From the NCBI GenBank assembly GCA_026874595.1, contig CM049308.1, positions 33,474,027 to 33,538,026 of the forward strand: 64,000 nucleotides of DNA, read 5' to 3'. Source of the DNA: Sipunculus nudus. Taxonomy: Eukaryota > Annelida > Sipuncula > Golfingiida > Sipunculidae. A program made the translations under genes and the position numbers. The notes below the pieces were generated by a model. It made no database searches. It was not told the DNA's origin and was given only the letters and a program-made list of their open reading frames with translations. Each line of letters starts with the position of its first letter. Positions within the stretch are counted from its first letter, which is position 1. Below, one piece after another: positions 36,001 through 45,230 of the stretch.

Positions 36001-39000
36001 TTTACCTGAAGTCTGTATTAATAGTCCTTTACCTCCTGCTGTATTATAAATGCATTCGTGCTCGACGTGGGTGTCGAAAGAATAATTCAACTTCATGTAA
36101 CATTTGAGGGTTAGAAATTGCTCTTCTACGCGATTAGTCTTTATAACACATGCATTAGCATAAATATTGATGATGATAATGATGATGATGATGATAATAA
36201 TAATAATAATTATTATTATTATTATTATAATTATTAATGAATCATTCAAAATGATGATAACAGGATTGGCGTGACTCCACATGGGCCGAGTATAACAAGA
36301 AAAGATACAGGGACGGTTACGCTATTGATCCATATAGTGGCATATCTGATCTCAGAGACTGGTTAATGAAGAAGGGGAGAAAGCTGGGTAAATTCGACCA
36401 CGTTATGGCCTTCACCTAGTGAGTTATGTCTGTTGAAAGTAGCCGCGTACACAACACTGTTATGTGTATTTAAATAATTTTTTTATTAAAATGTATATAT
36501 GCATATCGTATTACTGTTATAGAATTTACTGTACGATCTTGAAAATGCGTATATATTTATATAAAAGGTTTATGTATATAAGCACAATTTACAGCTCCGT
36601 AATTATAATGTGTATAAATTTGAGTGGTAGTTATTACTGGAGAGGGGAATACCATGCAGGTTAACTTGTACTTTCATTTTCATTTGACATTATAATATAA
36701 AATATAGAGACCTGTCAGTTCCATTGTCTATCCTTCATTGTTAATTCCAATGAGCTGATTATTTTTTTTTTTTTCAACAGCACTGTCATGTATATAATTT
36801 GTAGCTTTGTAGTTACAGATTGGTGCGGTCTAACGGTGTGGTGAATATTGGAATAGCCTTCACCAGAAGTATGTGCAATACAAAACACGCGTACTCCTTA
36901 TCTCTGGTTGAAGAACAGGGAGGGTTCTCGTCTGTTGGAACAGCCGCGCATGAACTTGGACACAGGTATGGAAGCGGTATCGTTCAGCAAACGAAACATG
37001 AAAACTGATATGGCTTTCAGATATGTTTTGGGTTGAATTATCCATTTGGAGCGGGCGAGGCTCAATTTCGGATTGAGCATTTGCTCAGATTATCCTAAAA
37101 AGACACTAATTAACATCATACATCTCATCAAACATAGTTGCTATGCTTCGCTTGCCTACCTGTCATTATTACCATTACAATTGATCTGATCATACTATTA
37201 TCATAGACAAATAGATATAATGTTTAAAAGGTTTGATGTTAGCAAAAATTGGAAACACGTTTGATTTGTTGTTTTCTCTTCCTGTATCAACAGACGGGGA
37301 AACGATTGCTTTTTAATATTATTACCATATTCTACACTATATATTTATATTTATTCTGTAAACATACATTGCTTTTTATACTCATAACATACATTGCTGT
37401 ATTATACCCTCTGTCCGTATACATACCCTTGGCATGATGTATTTAGTTTGGGGGCAGCGCATGACACAACTCAGGAAGGATGTGAAGCAGAAAACAACTT
37501 CATCATGACACCACGCCTCCATCTGGCGGTTGACCTGCAGAAGAACCTGTTCATGTTTTCTCCTTGCAGTATACGCTCAATGCGCAGATTCCTGTGGTGA
37601 GTATTCGAGTTTATGCCAGTCTCAGATATCACAGTTTTCGATTAAACCTGGAAGAGGGAGCTAGCCGAATTAATGTTTCGTTCATACATCGCCGATGTCA
37701 CCCCGATGTACTGTCCCGATATCGTCCTCATGTAACCCCGATTCTAAACATTGTTTTACACGTACAAAAATACCCCGATGTTTCCCCTGTTTTCTGAACC
37801 TCCCGATGTCATCCAGATATGTACCCGGTGTTACCGCGATGTCAGTGTTAGATCGGAACATTTAAGTCTTATGGATAACTATTGTTATAGACTGCAGCAG
37901 TTGAAACTAGGTTCAGAACTGCAGGGCTGCTTAATTCTTCTAAATCTGAGGGCTACACGTGGAAATTTGCTTAGCTTATGGCTAAATCTATCCTTGTTTA
38001 CCGAATACAAACCCTGGGATTAGAATTCTGCCGGATATTGTAGCGTTTTCTGTTTCCATATAAAACCCTTCATTCTGTGCTCTTTATCCTCTTGATATAA
38101 ACAAAAAAAAACTCAGTTTACTTCAAAAACGGATTTAAGCATATTAAAGAAACAATTTCAATGATAATTCTACCTGCGTTTAGCAGTCATATATAATTTT
38201 CATTCCATATGTTATTGTGGTGGCGTTCTTTTGAAAGAAAAATGTACAGTCACACATTTAATGTACAGTCATACATTTTCTTTGTTCTCGTTTTAGGTCA
38301 TCAAAATCCAGTTGCTTGTTCGACAGCAAACCGCCGACATATCGAGATGACAAATGGCCGGGTCAGATCATGGGAGGAGACACTCAGTGTCGCTACGTGT
38401 ACGGGCCCAGGTCTGGGCTCTGCTGGGTAAGTTAATCATATACGGGCTGTTTGTGAACCATTCGTGCTGTCTTGTTGCATATTGACAAAAACGCAGTAAT
38501 ATCGCATCATTTACACAGAAGGGGAGGGGGTTATAATTATAATCATATATACGATCAGTTTTGTGCCAGTACTTATTTCATGTATTTATTTAATGCATAA
38601 TTCCTTGACTATGTTGCGCGCATATGACATCCATATAGTAGGAAACGCCTTACAGGAGGTATTCCACTGTTTTTGTGTGACACCGCGCTCACAGCGGCAT
38701 CTTGTCAATATGGCGATGAAGATTTAGCGTGTATTCACTCCCGCGCTGCGTTTGCGACTCTATTGCGCCTTGCATGCAGGTGCTGACATCTATCAACTGA
38801 CGTTGACGTTGCAGTCTTGCAGATGAGAGGGCTTGTCGGTGATGCATGGCAGTGCCATATAAACTTCAATCATGGCGGGAATCCTTATATGTGTGACGTG
38901 TTTTTATCTATTTTCACAGACAAAGAATCTACGTGATCAGATGTGTGCCCGGCTGTGGTGCCGTCTCCCTCGGAACCCAGTGCAGTGTGCGGCCTCTGGT

Positions 39001-41627
39001 CAAATGTTAGCCGTGTTTGGCTCGACATGCGCACATCGAAAGGTAAAACTAATCCAGAAACTATCTCTGAATTATTTTCTTGGTTGTATATCCATAAACT
39101 GTAAGGAATAACTCGTCATATATCACAATACACCCAAGAACAACATTCTGTAAAGAAATGTGAACATTTATCTCCTTTACCAAGCGGGAGGAGGGCAAAC
39201 GGGTGTCATTGTGTGATTATTCAAAGAATTTTATCTGTCATGGTTTAAAATCCCCCCCCCCCCCCCCCCCGCCGGATCAGCGACCGCTTACACTCAGTTT
39301 TTTTATTATCTGGCCTAATGTCCGTATATGCCATTCTAAAGCCTGTATCTCACTGGGCTGCGAACAGTTAGAGACGCAGCAATTGCGAATAAAAAATACG
39401 CATATTAGCGACAATTTTCACAATGAATTGTTCTTACGACACGTTTAAGACATCGCGCGAGAGTTGCACCAATTTCATTAGCTGGAGTTCTTATACCCGT
39501 CGCGCGCATGTTGTGCGATGTTCTCAAGACTTTCGCACAACATTTGAGAGATTTTCGTACGACATAAGCAGGAAACAATTGCGATTTGCTACATTTGCGA
39601 GTCCGATGCGGCAGATTCTCATTTTTATCTCCAACAGTTGCATAGGTCGCGAACCCCTCGCAATGTTGTCTCGCAGTTTTCCCTGCGCCTGACCTGCGGA
39701 AACTGTTTTGGGGAATTTTTTTTGCGACGGATTAGAGACACCAGCTACGCTTCTGCGACTATTTTGAGATATTTTTTGTCGTGCGAATTTGCGAAATTTT
39801 TAACATGTTCAAATTTCTGCGATAAGGAAGCGACAGTTTGCGAATCATGCAAGAACATTTAGAACCGCTGGGATTGTTCCCAGACTCTCTTGCGAATGCC
39901 GTTTGCAATTTATCGCAAGCTGTCGCAGCCTAGTGAGATACAGGCTTACCATGAAAAGAATAAAATAACGCACACCGTATACTGCTTGAATAGGCCCGAT
40001 CAATGTGTGCCTGCGCAAGTGCGTGTGTGTGTGAATCAGCTTTATTTATAGCCGTTGGTCAGTACACACTTAACAGGACGGTAACACGTTAACCATGTAT
40101 TAGTGCTTGTTTCGTATAGCCAATTGTTTGAACGGGTAAAATATTCATTTAAAATTAGACATTAATCGCCAACGTATTGAATTAGATAGACGATGGATTA
40201 AATCTAATTATTTGTAATAAAAGAATGTAAATTAGATCCCAACCTGCTAATATGAATATTTTGTATATTTTGACAGGTCTGTATGGAGGGAGAATGTCAG
40301 TACCATCCAAATGCCCCATCAGACAAGAGTGAGTAACTTTAGATTCATTCAAGGTTCCATCAGCAATTCTCAGAAATAAACGACGCGTGCACCTGCTTTT
40401 TTCGTGTGTACGCTAACTCCTGTATAAAATAATGAAACTGAAAATAAATTTTAGTGTTTCTTATGGAAACCACAGATTATTTCACTTTTTTTAAAACAAA
40501 TATAGATCTTTAGCTTCAATTATCAATTTCTTTATACAATGAGACGCTATGTTTTCGGTAAGAAATGTAAATCAGTTAATGTGATTTTTCAGATATCAGT
40601 TGCCTTGAGTCTGAGTCTGTATGTGAAAATGCAGTTAAACCACTGCATACGTGTGTCCTTCTATATACTGAAGTAAATTTATGAAAGACATGTCAAATTC
40701 TGAGTTTTTTTTGTTTTTGTTTTAAAGGCGATTAAACACCACGAGAAATTGCGATGGACATCTCTAAATTGAAACCTTTCATATCAGATCTGGCTCAATT
40801 TCGGCCATACCCAAAATACATTTTCTATTGAATCACCGCACTTATATTAGTGGATTTTACTTTTTAAATGAGCACCAAGTCCATTGTAAATCTCGCTGTT
40901 TGGGTTTTTTGTCTCAGTTCCATCACAGAAATCACGACATCTGTTAATAAGGCAAAATTTCAATTCATAAGTGTGACATGGGCCGACCAGTATATCTTTG
41001 CGGCCATATATACCCCTTGATATTTGTGTGAGACAATCACATGCATTAGTTCCATTATAGGCGATAGATGGCGCTGTATCCAGACGTGAAGTGGTTTTGG
41101 CATCTGATTTGATCGGGCATATCCCACTTAAGTGGATTAGGGCGCGATCAGCCTTAGGGCATTTCTAGGAAAGTACTAGGAAATTGCGGGTCTCATGGCC
41201 ACAAAACTCTCTCTGAAGGTAAATTCGTAACTTGGGACTGTCCTTAGAGTATTTTCCTGTTGTATTTCCGTGCCATAATCAAGACCTGATTTCCCAAAAA
41301 TGTCGAAACCGCTCATCGGGGCTGCCATTTTAAGTAGACTAAAACCCCCCGATGTCTCAAGTCGCAGGCCAGAATTAATTGTATACCGTTAGTAACATTA
41401 ACAAGAGATTAACAGATATTATAATGACTTGGGTTAAGGGCTAAGGCACTGTGTATATATATCGTTTTATTTTTCCAGGATGTTTATTTGGAGACTGGGA
41501 GCCTGATTTCTGTAACAGACGGGTCAAGCTGGCACCGCAATATTTCTGCTTGATGAAGAAGCTACGCGAGAAATGCTGCGAAACCTGTAAACCTTACCCA
41601 CGCCGGTATTCCAGATTGTATTCATAA
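17990..41627 (+). CDS. secreted ADAM/ADAMTS-class zinc metalloprotease, MIG-17-like architecture, 815 aa
   Basis: This is a secreted reprolysin (M12B) endopeptidase expected to act on extracellular matrix. Joining 17990-18095, 32364-32488, 33608-33665, 34215-35383, 35836-35913, 36264-36418, 36813-36965, 37447-37596, 38297-38426, 38920-39042, 40277-40328 and 41479-41627 gives 815 codons and a stop with every phase consistent. Order: signal peptide (1-23); acidic pro-region; very basic cluster (about 151-193); Ser/Thr-rich mucin-like block with at least eight N-glycosylation sequons (about 216-425); dibasic cleavage site KKEKR (439-443); catalytic domain from IAVIDLLVIVD (444); zinc site HELGHSLGAAHD (610-621, split by an intron); Met-turn FIMT (633-636); disintegrin/cysteine-rich module; C-terminal six-cysteine PLAC-like tail (768-800) ending in CCETC. 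No thrombospondin repeat is visible. The pro-region has no cysteine, so no cysteine switch. Confidence 0.88.
19057..19083. repeat. 27-bp poly-C run
   Basis: This is the longest homopolymer of the window, preceded at 19,031-19,043 by a 13-bp poly-G run. Confidence 0.9.
20310..20326. repeat. 17-bp poly-G run
   Basis: An uninterrupted G homopolymer directly visible in the sequence. Confidence 0.9.
20791..20810. repeat. 20-bp poly-G run
   Basis: An uninterrupted G homopolymer. Confidence 0.9.
21129..21251 (+). CDS. orphan exon candidate, 41 codons, inside metalloprotease intron 1
   Basis: The segment lies between a pyrimidine-rich acceptor (acattgcag) and AAA|gtatgt and is open for exactly 41 codons in phase 0-0, including SHDPAVRYILTLMQQAKWL and NRDTDFFFGK. 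It looks like coding sequence, but it cannot be inserted between exon 1 (phase 1) and the 32,364 exon (phase 1) without breaking the frame. It would be in phase with the 33,608 exon if transcription began at an alternative first exon. The family is not recognised. Confidence 0.35.
21382..21407. repeat. 26-bp poly-C run
   Basis: An uninterrupted C homopolymer 130 bp after the orphan exon. Confidence 0.9.
21699..21766. repeat. (AT)n microsatellite, 68 bp
   Basis: A perfect dinucleotide repeat. Confidence 0.95.
22644..22697. repeat. (AT)n microsatellite, 54 bp
   Basis: A perfect dinucleotide repeat. Confidence 0.95.
23597..23654. repeat. compound (TC)n(TA)n microsatellite
   Basis: About 35 bp of TC with one interruption run directly into about 24 bp of TA. 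Confidence 0.95.
24895..27000 (+). pseudogene. LINE retrotransposon fragment, split by a family B insertion
   Basis: The first part (24,895-25,432) encodes MMFADDTTLYFSS, the FADD box of reverse transcriptase, then KANYWFTRNRLMIHQDKS and later LRIIQNRAARLVTKTFDKS, the C-terminal motif typical of Jockey/CR1-like LINEs. Frameshifts and stops separate these. After the family B insertion (25,436-26,367) the second part has LRNKLPVHIRILTSLPVFKR, the end motif of the same ORF. A 3' region with ggaccccactgaaaaaacgg and an aataaacaaataaa tail closes near 27,000. The 5' half of the ORF, including the earlier RT motifs, is absent. It is dead. Confidence 0.75.
25436..26367. mobile_element. family B element, copy 2, inserted in the LINE
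   Basis: It starts ttttagctcagctgaatga and gtctgtccgtccg, has two and a half internal units with GGCGCCACC at about 25,773, and ends cagtcgactgattgtcatga, ccatgggtcacttgtt. It interrupts LINE sequence on both sides, so it inserted later. Confidence 0.75.
27025..27069. repeat. (TA)n microsatellite, 45 bp
   Basis: A perfect dinucleotide repeat just after the LINE tail. Confidence 0.95.
28116..28545. mobile_element. hairpin-headed element with two internal units
   Basis: It begins with the hairpin CCCCTCGCAAC, loop, GTTGCctgaGGGG, then gatatagtaacgcctccg and cgtgcgtccgtctg. Two units of about 130 bp follow with aagccaaaccgttt and gaggtca motifs. It ends cgaggggatgctccgcttt. The plan is the same as at 817-1,470. 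Confidence 0.6.
29315..31020. mobile_element. family B element, copy 3, long form
   Basis: It starts near aaagtcacctgagctatagc, then a ccgtccgtcgtccgcccg stretch. It then has about seven diverged units built on tgtaactgttagacctag and ccttggaaacctgaaatta. It ends gcgtcatgacccatgggtca. Only the first unit keeps GGCGCCACC (29,683) and a 19-bp poly-C (29,542-29,560). Confidence 0.75.
31888..31917. repeat. (CT)n microsatellite
   Basis: A CT repeat with one interruption. Confidence 0.9.
32364..32488 (+). CDS. metalloprotease exon 2: acidic pro-region
   Basis: The exon lies between gtttgcag and CTC|gtaagc. It encodes DGFNVDDSWIRELEDQETDD and then a short GRQVVRLILPK stretch resembling the basic-hydrophobic strand of reprolysin propeptides. 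No cysteine is present. Confidence 0.8.
32806..32822. repeat. 17-bp poly-C run
   Basis: An uninterrupted C homopolymer in metalloprotease intron 2. Confidence 0.9.
33608..33665 (+). CDS. metalloprotease exon 3
   Basis: A 58-nt exon lies between ttttacag and G|gtaaat. It encodes TKDDTTEKRVRVDYEAMS, in phase on both sides. It is short, and its support comes from splice sites and frame continuity. Confidence 0.7.
34215..35383 (+). CDS. metalloprotease exon 4: basic cluster, mucin-like block, cleavage site, start of catalytic domain
   Basis: This 1,169-nt exon follows ctgtag and ends ATG|gtaagt. It encodes about 390 residues with no cysteine. After an acidic/basic lead (EADYEHNPSEKDLKKEG) come some 40 residues dominated by Lys and Arg (for example RLKRKRKLRKRYMKK), then about 200 residues rich in Ser and Thr with sequons such as NST, NSS and NTT, then PPPIPPKKEKR and the first strand of the reprolysin fold, IAVIDLLVIVDWRLF. 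The basic cluster could be a nuclear-localisation-like or glycosaminoglycan-binding stretch; in a secreted protein the latter is more likely (inference). Confidence 0.88.
35836..35913 (+). CDS. metalloprotease exon 5: catalytic domain
   Basis: A 26-codon phase 0-0 exon lies between gtttcag and CGG|gtgagt. It encodes TDMRFSAIEDEDFIFRVKTS and GIFICR, early in the catalytic domain. Confidence 0.8.
36168..36238. repeat. GAT/AAT/ATT trinucleotide microsatellite ahead of a splice acceptor
   Basis: Runs of GAT, then AAT, then ATT make a self-complementary block. It ends 25 bases before the exon at 36,264 and occupies the place of the polypyrimidine tract. Confidence 0.9.
36264..36418 (+). CDS. metalloprotease exon 6: catalytic domain
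   Basis: The exon encodes AEYNKKRYRDGYAIDPYSG and KFDHVMAFT, the region before the zinc site where DH-aliphatic is usual for reprolysins. The acceptor, gataacag, lacks a pyrimidine tract and follows a trinucleotide microsatellite (36,168-36,238). The donor is TA|gtgagt. Confidence 0.8.
36813..36965 (+). CDS. metalloprotease exon 7: first half of the zinc-binding site
   Basis: The frame requires the acceptor ctttgtag at 36,812; using the AG at 36,818 instead would create a TAA at the junction. The exon encodes VNIGIAFTRSMCN and ends in TAAHELGH plus two bases, with donor gtatgg. It carries two of the three zinc-binding histidines and the catalytic Glu. Confidence 0.88.
37447..37596 (+). CDS. 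metalloprotease exon 8: second half of zinc site and Met-turn
   Basis: The exon follows tatttag. Joined to the previous exon it completes HELGHSLGAAHD, then EGCEAENNFIMT with the Met-turn methionine, then FSPCSIRSMRRFL as the last catalytic helix. It ends at TG|gtgagt. Confidence 0.88.
37676..37856. repeat. degenerate cccgatgt repeats
   Basis: About ten spaced copies of a cccGATgt-like core (for example caccccgatgtactgtcccg) lie in the intron after the Met-turn exon. The spacing is irregular. Confidence 0.5.
38297..38426 (+). CDS. metalloprotease exon 9: disintegrin-like/cysteine-rich start
   Basis: The exon lies between ttttag and TGG|gtaagt. It encodes SSCLFDSKPP and KWPGQIMGGDTQCRYVYGP, the ADAMTS-type pattern C-L-x-D followed by PGQxxxxxxQCxxxxGP. 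Confidence 0.83.
38920..39042 (+). CDS. metalloprotease exon 10: cysteine-rich module
   Basis: A phase 0-0 exon lies between tttcacag and AAG|gtaaaa. It encodes QMCARLWCRLPRNPVQC and GSTCAHRK, matching the ADAMTS C-x-x-LWC and GTxC pattern. Confidence 0.83.
39252..39270. repeat. 19-bp poly-C run
   Basis: An uninterrupted C homopolymer 70 bp left of the 39,339 element. Confidence 0.9.
39339..39947. mobile_element. 609-bp non-autonomous DNA transposon with TIRs
   Basis: The left end AAGCCTGTATCTCACTGGGC and the inverted right end AAGCCTGTATCTCACTAGGC match at 19 of 20 bases, and similarity continues inward (tgcga, gcaatt). The interior is rich in tgcgac and ttgcga motifs and has no transposase. 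Flanks suggest a target containing TA, but the duplication is ambiguous. It lies in the last-but-one metalloprotease region, intron 10. Confidence 0.8.
40277..40328 (+). CDS. metalloprotease exon 11: end of cysteine-rich module
   Basis: A 52-nt exon lies between tttgacag and A|gtgagt. It encodes VCMEGECQYHPNAPSDK; C-x-x-G-x-C is the usual end of this module. Confidence 0.78.
41479..41627 (+). CDS. metalloprotease exon 12: PLAC-like C-terminus and stop
   Basis: The exon follows tttccag. It encodes CLFGDWEPDFCNRR, APQYFCLMKK and CCETC, a six-cysteine pattern like the PLAC domain at the end of MIG-17 and several ADAMTS proteins, then a basic tail and TAA. Confidence 0.8.
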
Positions 41628-41870
41628 GAAACCATGCTTACCTCTAGGAAATATTTTATCATTTTATAAATGATTTTTTTTTCACAATGCCGTTGGAGTG
41701 AAGGATATTGACTGAAGGCATGGGGATGCGTTGTTTTGTTATGTGGACAAAAAGTGTAGGCGCTTCTTAGATCTTCGCTAAAGTGGATTTTATATTGAAG
41801 ATACTTTCCTTACACTGTGTATTTATCTGATGTACATATTTCATAGTTACACCAGTACGTCCCTGGTGAA

Positions 41871-41876
41871 AATAAA
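41871..41876 (+). terminator. polyadenylation signal of the metalloprotease gene
   Basis: AATAAA lies 244 bases after the stop and is repeated with an overlap (AATAAATAAA). This implies a 3' UTR of about 270 bases. Confidence 0.6.
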
Positions 41877-41895
41877 TAAATATATATGAATTATG

Positions 41896-43901
41896 ATTAC
41901 CTAGTCCATTTTATGTATGTAGGTATGTAGTAATCTGTTGAAGAACAATCTGAAAGGGACCTATTCACATACCAGGTATGTTTAACACATGCAACATAGT
42001 GTCATCTTCTTTAAATATTATGATGTGTACAAATATTTCGTTCTAAAACCGTTTGCTTACGCCTGTATACGAGTAGAAATAAGCTTGCATAGGGCGCGAT
42101 TAGTGGCGTGAAACAAACAGCGCGCACTTCATCTGGCGGCCGTTCCACGCAACATCATAAATCAACATATATGAAGCTTTAAAGCGGTTGTTTCTCTGTG
42201 TTTCCTCTTTCATCTCTCTTCTCCTTGTTTGGGAGTCGTTGAGCATTTGCAAGATCGGACCTCTGGTGACAGTCTTGTTATTGGGGATTGTGTGTGTGCA
42301 CAAAACAGGTGAACTGGAGATAGTATTTCCGTGTGCCAAGATGGTTTGCCAGAAAATGTGTATTAAGTCAAAATGAACTAATAACGCGAGACAGTATTAA
42401 TTTTATTGTAAATGATTATGTTCCTTTGAATATAACCCACATGAATGTTCCGCTCCCTGAAACGTGGTGAGGGGTTTAAATATGGCATAATCAGTCCATA
42501 AATTAGAAAAAAATGTAATACTTCCGTAATAATGAATATGTGATTTAATATAGAAGCACACCTGGATGACATCATAAACCGACATAGATAGTACGTAAGC
42601 AAGTGTGAAGTATAAGCCCACTCTACTGTGGTTTCCAAAAGAACCGGCAACAGAATGAGGTGTCTGGAGTTAACGTTGGTCCCAGGGCATTCACAATGAA
42701 ATATCAAACGTATTGAGAGCCGTAATTGGGAAAAGAACCAAGGAAGATGATTATTATAATGCAAATTTTTATTCCCAAATGTGCAGAATGGTCCAGATAT
42801 AACACTATGAACATGTGCAACGTGAAAGGTAGATATAGTGTAGTAATATGTAATAATGTGTGTTTATTTCCAAAAGCCTGGAATGGGTATGTGAACATGT
42901 TTTATATAACCCAGTATAGTGAATATATATATAACCTAGGTAATGAATGTATATATATAATATTAGTCTTACGGGTCATGCAGTCGCATATGACCAGTGC
43001 ATATAACATTTTTGGACTGTAATTTCATTACAAGCAAATAGTTTTGTTTGAAGAATTAATATTTAAAGAACGCCTCTCTTCAATAAGGCAAATTTTCTAT
43101 ATAACATAATATAATAGTATGCATCATTCCAATCGCTATATATTCACTAAACTGCCTGTCCATTCCTTTGCGATTCATGAGTCAAGGCCTTACCTATTAA
43201 TACCTCAACATCAGCATAAACGTCATGTATCTAAACGACGGCAGAAGAAGGACAATGCATGCTGGACTTTGACAGGGTTCTCCGCCGTTGCAGTCGAAGA
43301 AAATTCAGAAAATTGGGAAAAAATCTTAAAATCAAGAGAAAGGCAGGGAATTTGATGGGCCCATAAGAGAAAGTCTTTCATAGTGTGTTTAGGTCCAAAC
43401 TACAGATCCAGTGAATGTCTGGCTTTGATAGGTTTAAAGGAGAACCCCTATACAAATTCATTCTCAGATAAAAAAAAGAATGGGCATGCAATCATTGAAT
43501 AAACAGCTAGTGTCCATTCATACAGTGGTTATAAGTAGAAATTGGCCAAAATAATTATCCTGGAATTTTGAGAATCCTGTAAGGGAAAATCAGGGAATGT
43601 GTTTGCATATTAACTAGTTGGAAGCCTGATTCATCAAAATTCAAAGATATTGGAAAGCAGCTTTAGATAATCTGACCCGGGAAATTCTTTAACGTCACAG
43701 TTAAAGATAAAAGATACTTTGGAATGTATTATTTCACTTGACAAAAAAAAACAAGTAAAATATATATTTCATTTGAAAAAGGCGTTCAATTCTTTAAATA
43801 ATTTCCAAACCTCAGCACAACTTGAAAATCCAGGAAGACAATTGCTTTTTCTCGACTAGAGGGACTTACAAAATAGATGTTAAAGAAATGTTTTAATTTT
43901 C
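41896..43901. other. intergenic between convergent genes, nothing supported
   Basis: The metalloprotease gene ends on the left and the coiled-coil gene ends on the right. No gene or clear repeat was recognised. Confidence 0.5.
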
Positions 43902-45230
43902 TCAGCGTAGATACCCGTTTGGAGTAGGACCTTTCCTGGGCGAATCTCTGCCATAAGCAGAATTTCCAAATCCTAAAGTCGGAGAGGGGCTTGGACCGAG
44001 TCCTAATGACACTTTACTGGTCATTGCGACCTGCCGTTCTCGATGTTTGGGTTTCTCGACTACCGGTGTGATCAGCCTGGTACTACTACGTCGCGCATTG
44101 GTCGAAGTTTTAGCCTGTTTAGCCGTCTCTAGAGCTTTTCTTAGCTCTTCTACCTCGGCTATCAAGAGTTCTCGCTGCCGGCAAACTTCATTGAAGTCAT
44201 CTTGGAGGGTCTCGTTTGCTTTGGTTTTTTCCTGCAGGTGCTGTTGGGTATCGTCCAACTCTCTTTTAAGTTGGAGATTGGTGTCTCTAACTTCCGTTAA
44301 GCTTGATGAGACGAGCGTGGGCAGCGAAGCGTCTTTATGGTTGACACCCAAAACAGACAAGGTGGCTTTCTTTTCAGTTTCCAAAACCGCTATATGGTCA
44401 CCTGTCTGCTGCGTTCTTTTGCGCATGCGCTCTATCATATCAACGATAACTTCCACAGCTTCCTTGAGTTCCTGCATTGGTGCTATTTCTGCTTTTTCAC
44501 CGTTTACATCTGGCGATGCAGCCTTTTGTCCATTTTGATTTGGAACCTGAATACTACCCTTTCTTACATACGGCCTCAGTTGCTTGAGTGTTTGCTCGAA
44601 TTCAAATGGAGATATTTTAAGACTCTCCTCTGTTTCGTAAGCTTCTGATTCTAATTTCATGATCTTCTGGTCTTGATCCTTTAGTATTTTCTCCAGCGTA
44701 GCCACCTTCTCTTCTGCTAGGGTTGGTTTCTCTGCTTCTGTCTTGGCGGCCTGCAGAGCCACAAATGCTGATTCTTTATCTTGGATCTGTTTGAGCAATG
44801 TTTCCTTTTCATCATCACGAGCCTTTAGTTGCGTATTCACTTCACCAAGGACCAACTTCCCTTCCTCCTCTTCTAAATGTAATAATCTGTCGAACTCTCT
44901 GTCATTCTGTAAGTCTATTGTTTCACGGGCGGTTTCAGGAGACAGCTGACGGGCACTCTTTACTGCTTCCAGCACGGCCTGTTTCATCTGGGAGTACTGT
45001 GCGTCGTGTTGCCTGATGTAGATGCTCAGATTATGAACCCAGTCACTGATGACTGGTACAAGCTTCTTCCGTATGATTCTATCTTCGTCACGAATTAATC
45101 TTTGTATAAGTATACTCTCAAGAACTTCCGCATACTGACTGACAGAGTGAATCTGGATCCCCGCTGTGAAATCTGAAGACAAAAGTAACGTCTGAGTCAA
45201 GTCTGCATAAGGCTGTTTTACATTAGTCAT
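43902..45230 (-). CDS. single-exon coiled-coil protein of unknown function, 442 aa
   Basis: This is an intronless 442-codon frame, by far the longest on this strand. ATG is in an ACCATG context with an in-frame TAA nine bases upstream, so the start is well placed. Residues 1-110 look globular and helical (LLLSSDFTAGIQIHS, LVPVISDWVHNLSIYI). Residues 110-215 and 260-390 are Glu/Lys/Leu-rich heptad-like coiled coil. The tail is low-complexity, with LGPSPSPTLGFGNS and RKGPTPNGYL. The family is not recognised; a cytoskeletal or ciliary scaffold is possible, but that is only a guess from composition. It lies just downstream of the CARD gene in the same direction, and its upstream region and start codon are in a perfect 288-bp tandem duplication. 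Lack of introns could mean a retrocopy; no poly-A tract was seen. Confidence 0.75.
   Translation of the reverse strand: MTNVKQPYADLTQTLLLSSDFTAGIQIHSVSQYAEVLESILIQRLIRDEDRIIRKKLVPVISDWVHNLSIYIRQHDAQYSQMKQAVLEAVKSARQLSPETARETIDLQNDREFDRLLHLEEEEGKLVLGEVNTQLKARDDEKETLLKQIQDKESAFVALQAAKTEAEKPTLAEEKVATLEKILKDQDQKIMKLESEAYETEESLKISPFEFEQTLKQLRPYVRKGSIQVPNQNGQKAASPDVNGEKAEIAPMQELKEAVEVIVDMIERMRKRTQQTGDHIAVLETEKKATLSVLGVNHKDASLPTLVSSSLTEVRDTNLQLKRELDDTQQHLQEKTKANETLQDDFNEVCRQRELLIAEVEELRKALETAKQAKTSTNARRSSTRLITPVVEKPKHRERQVAMTSKVSLGLGPSPSPTLGFGNSAYGRDSPRKGPTPNGYLR

Noticed and set aside
17990-41627. Thrombospondin type-1 repeats in the protease
   Set aside because: No WSxWSxCS-type exon was found between the cysteine-rich module and the PLAC-like tail, and the phases leave no gap there.
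44047-44538. 163-codon plus-strand frame
   Set aside because: It is antisense to the coiled-coil ORF and Ser-rich, as expected from reading Glu/Lys codons backwards.
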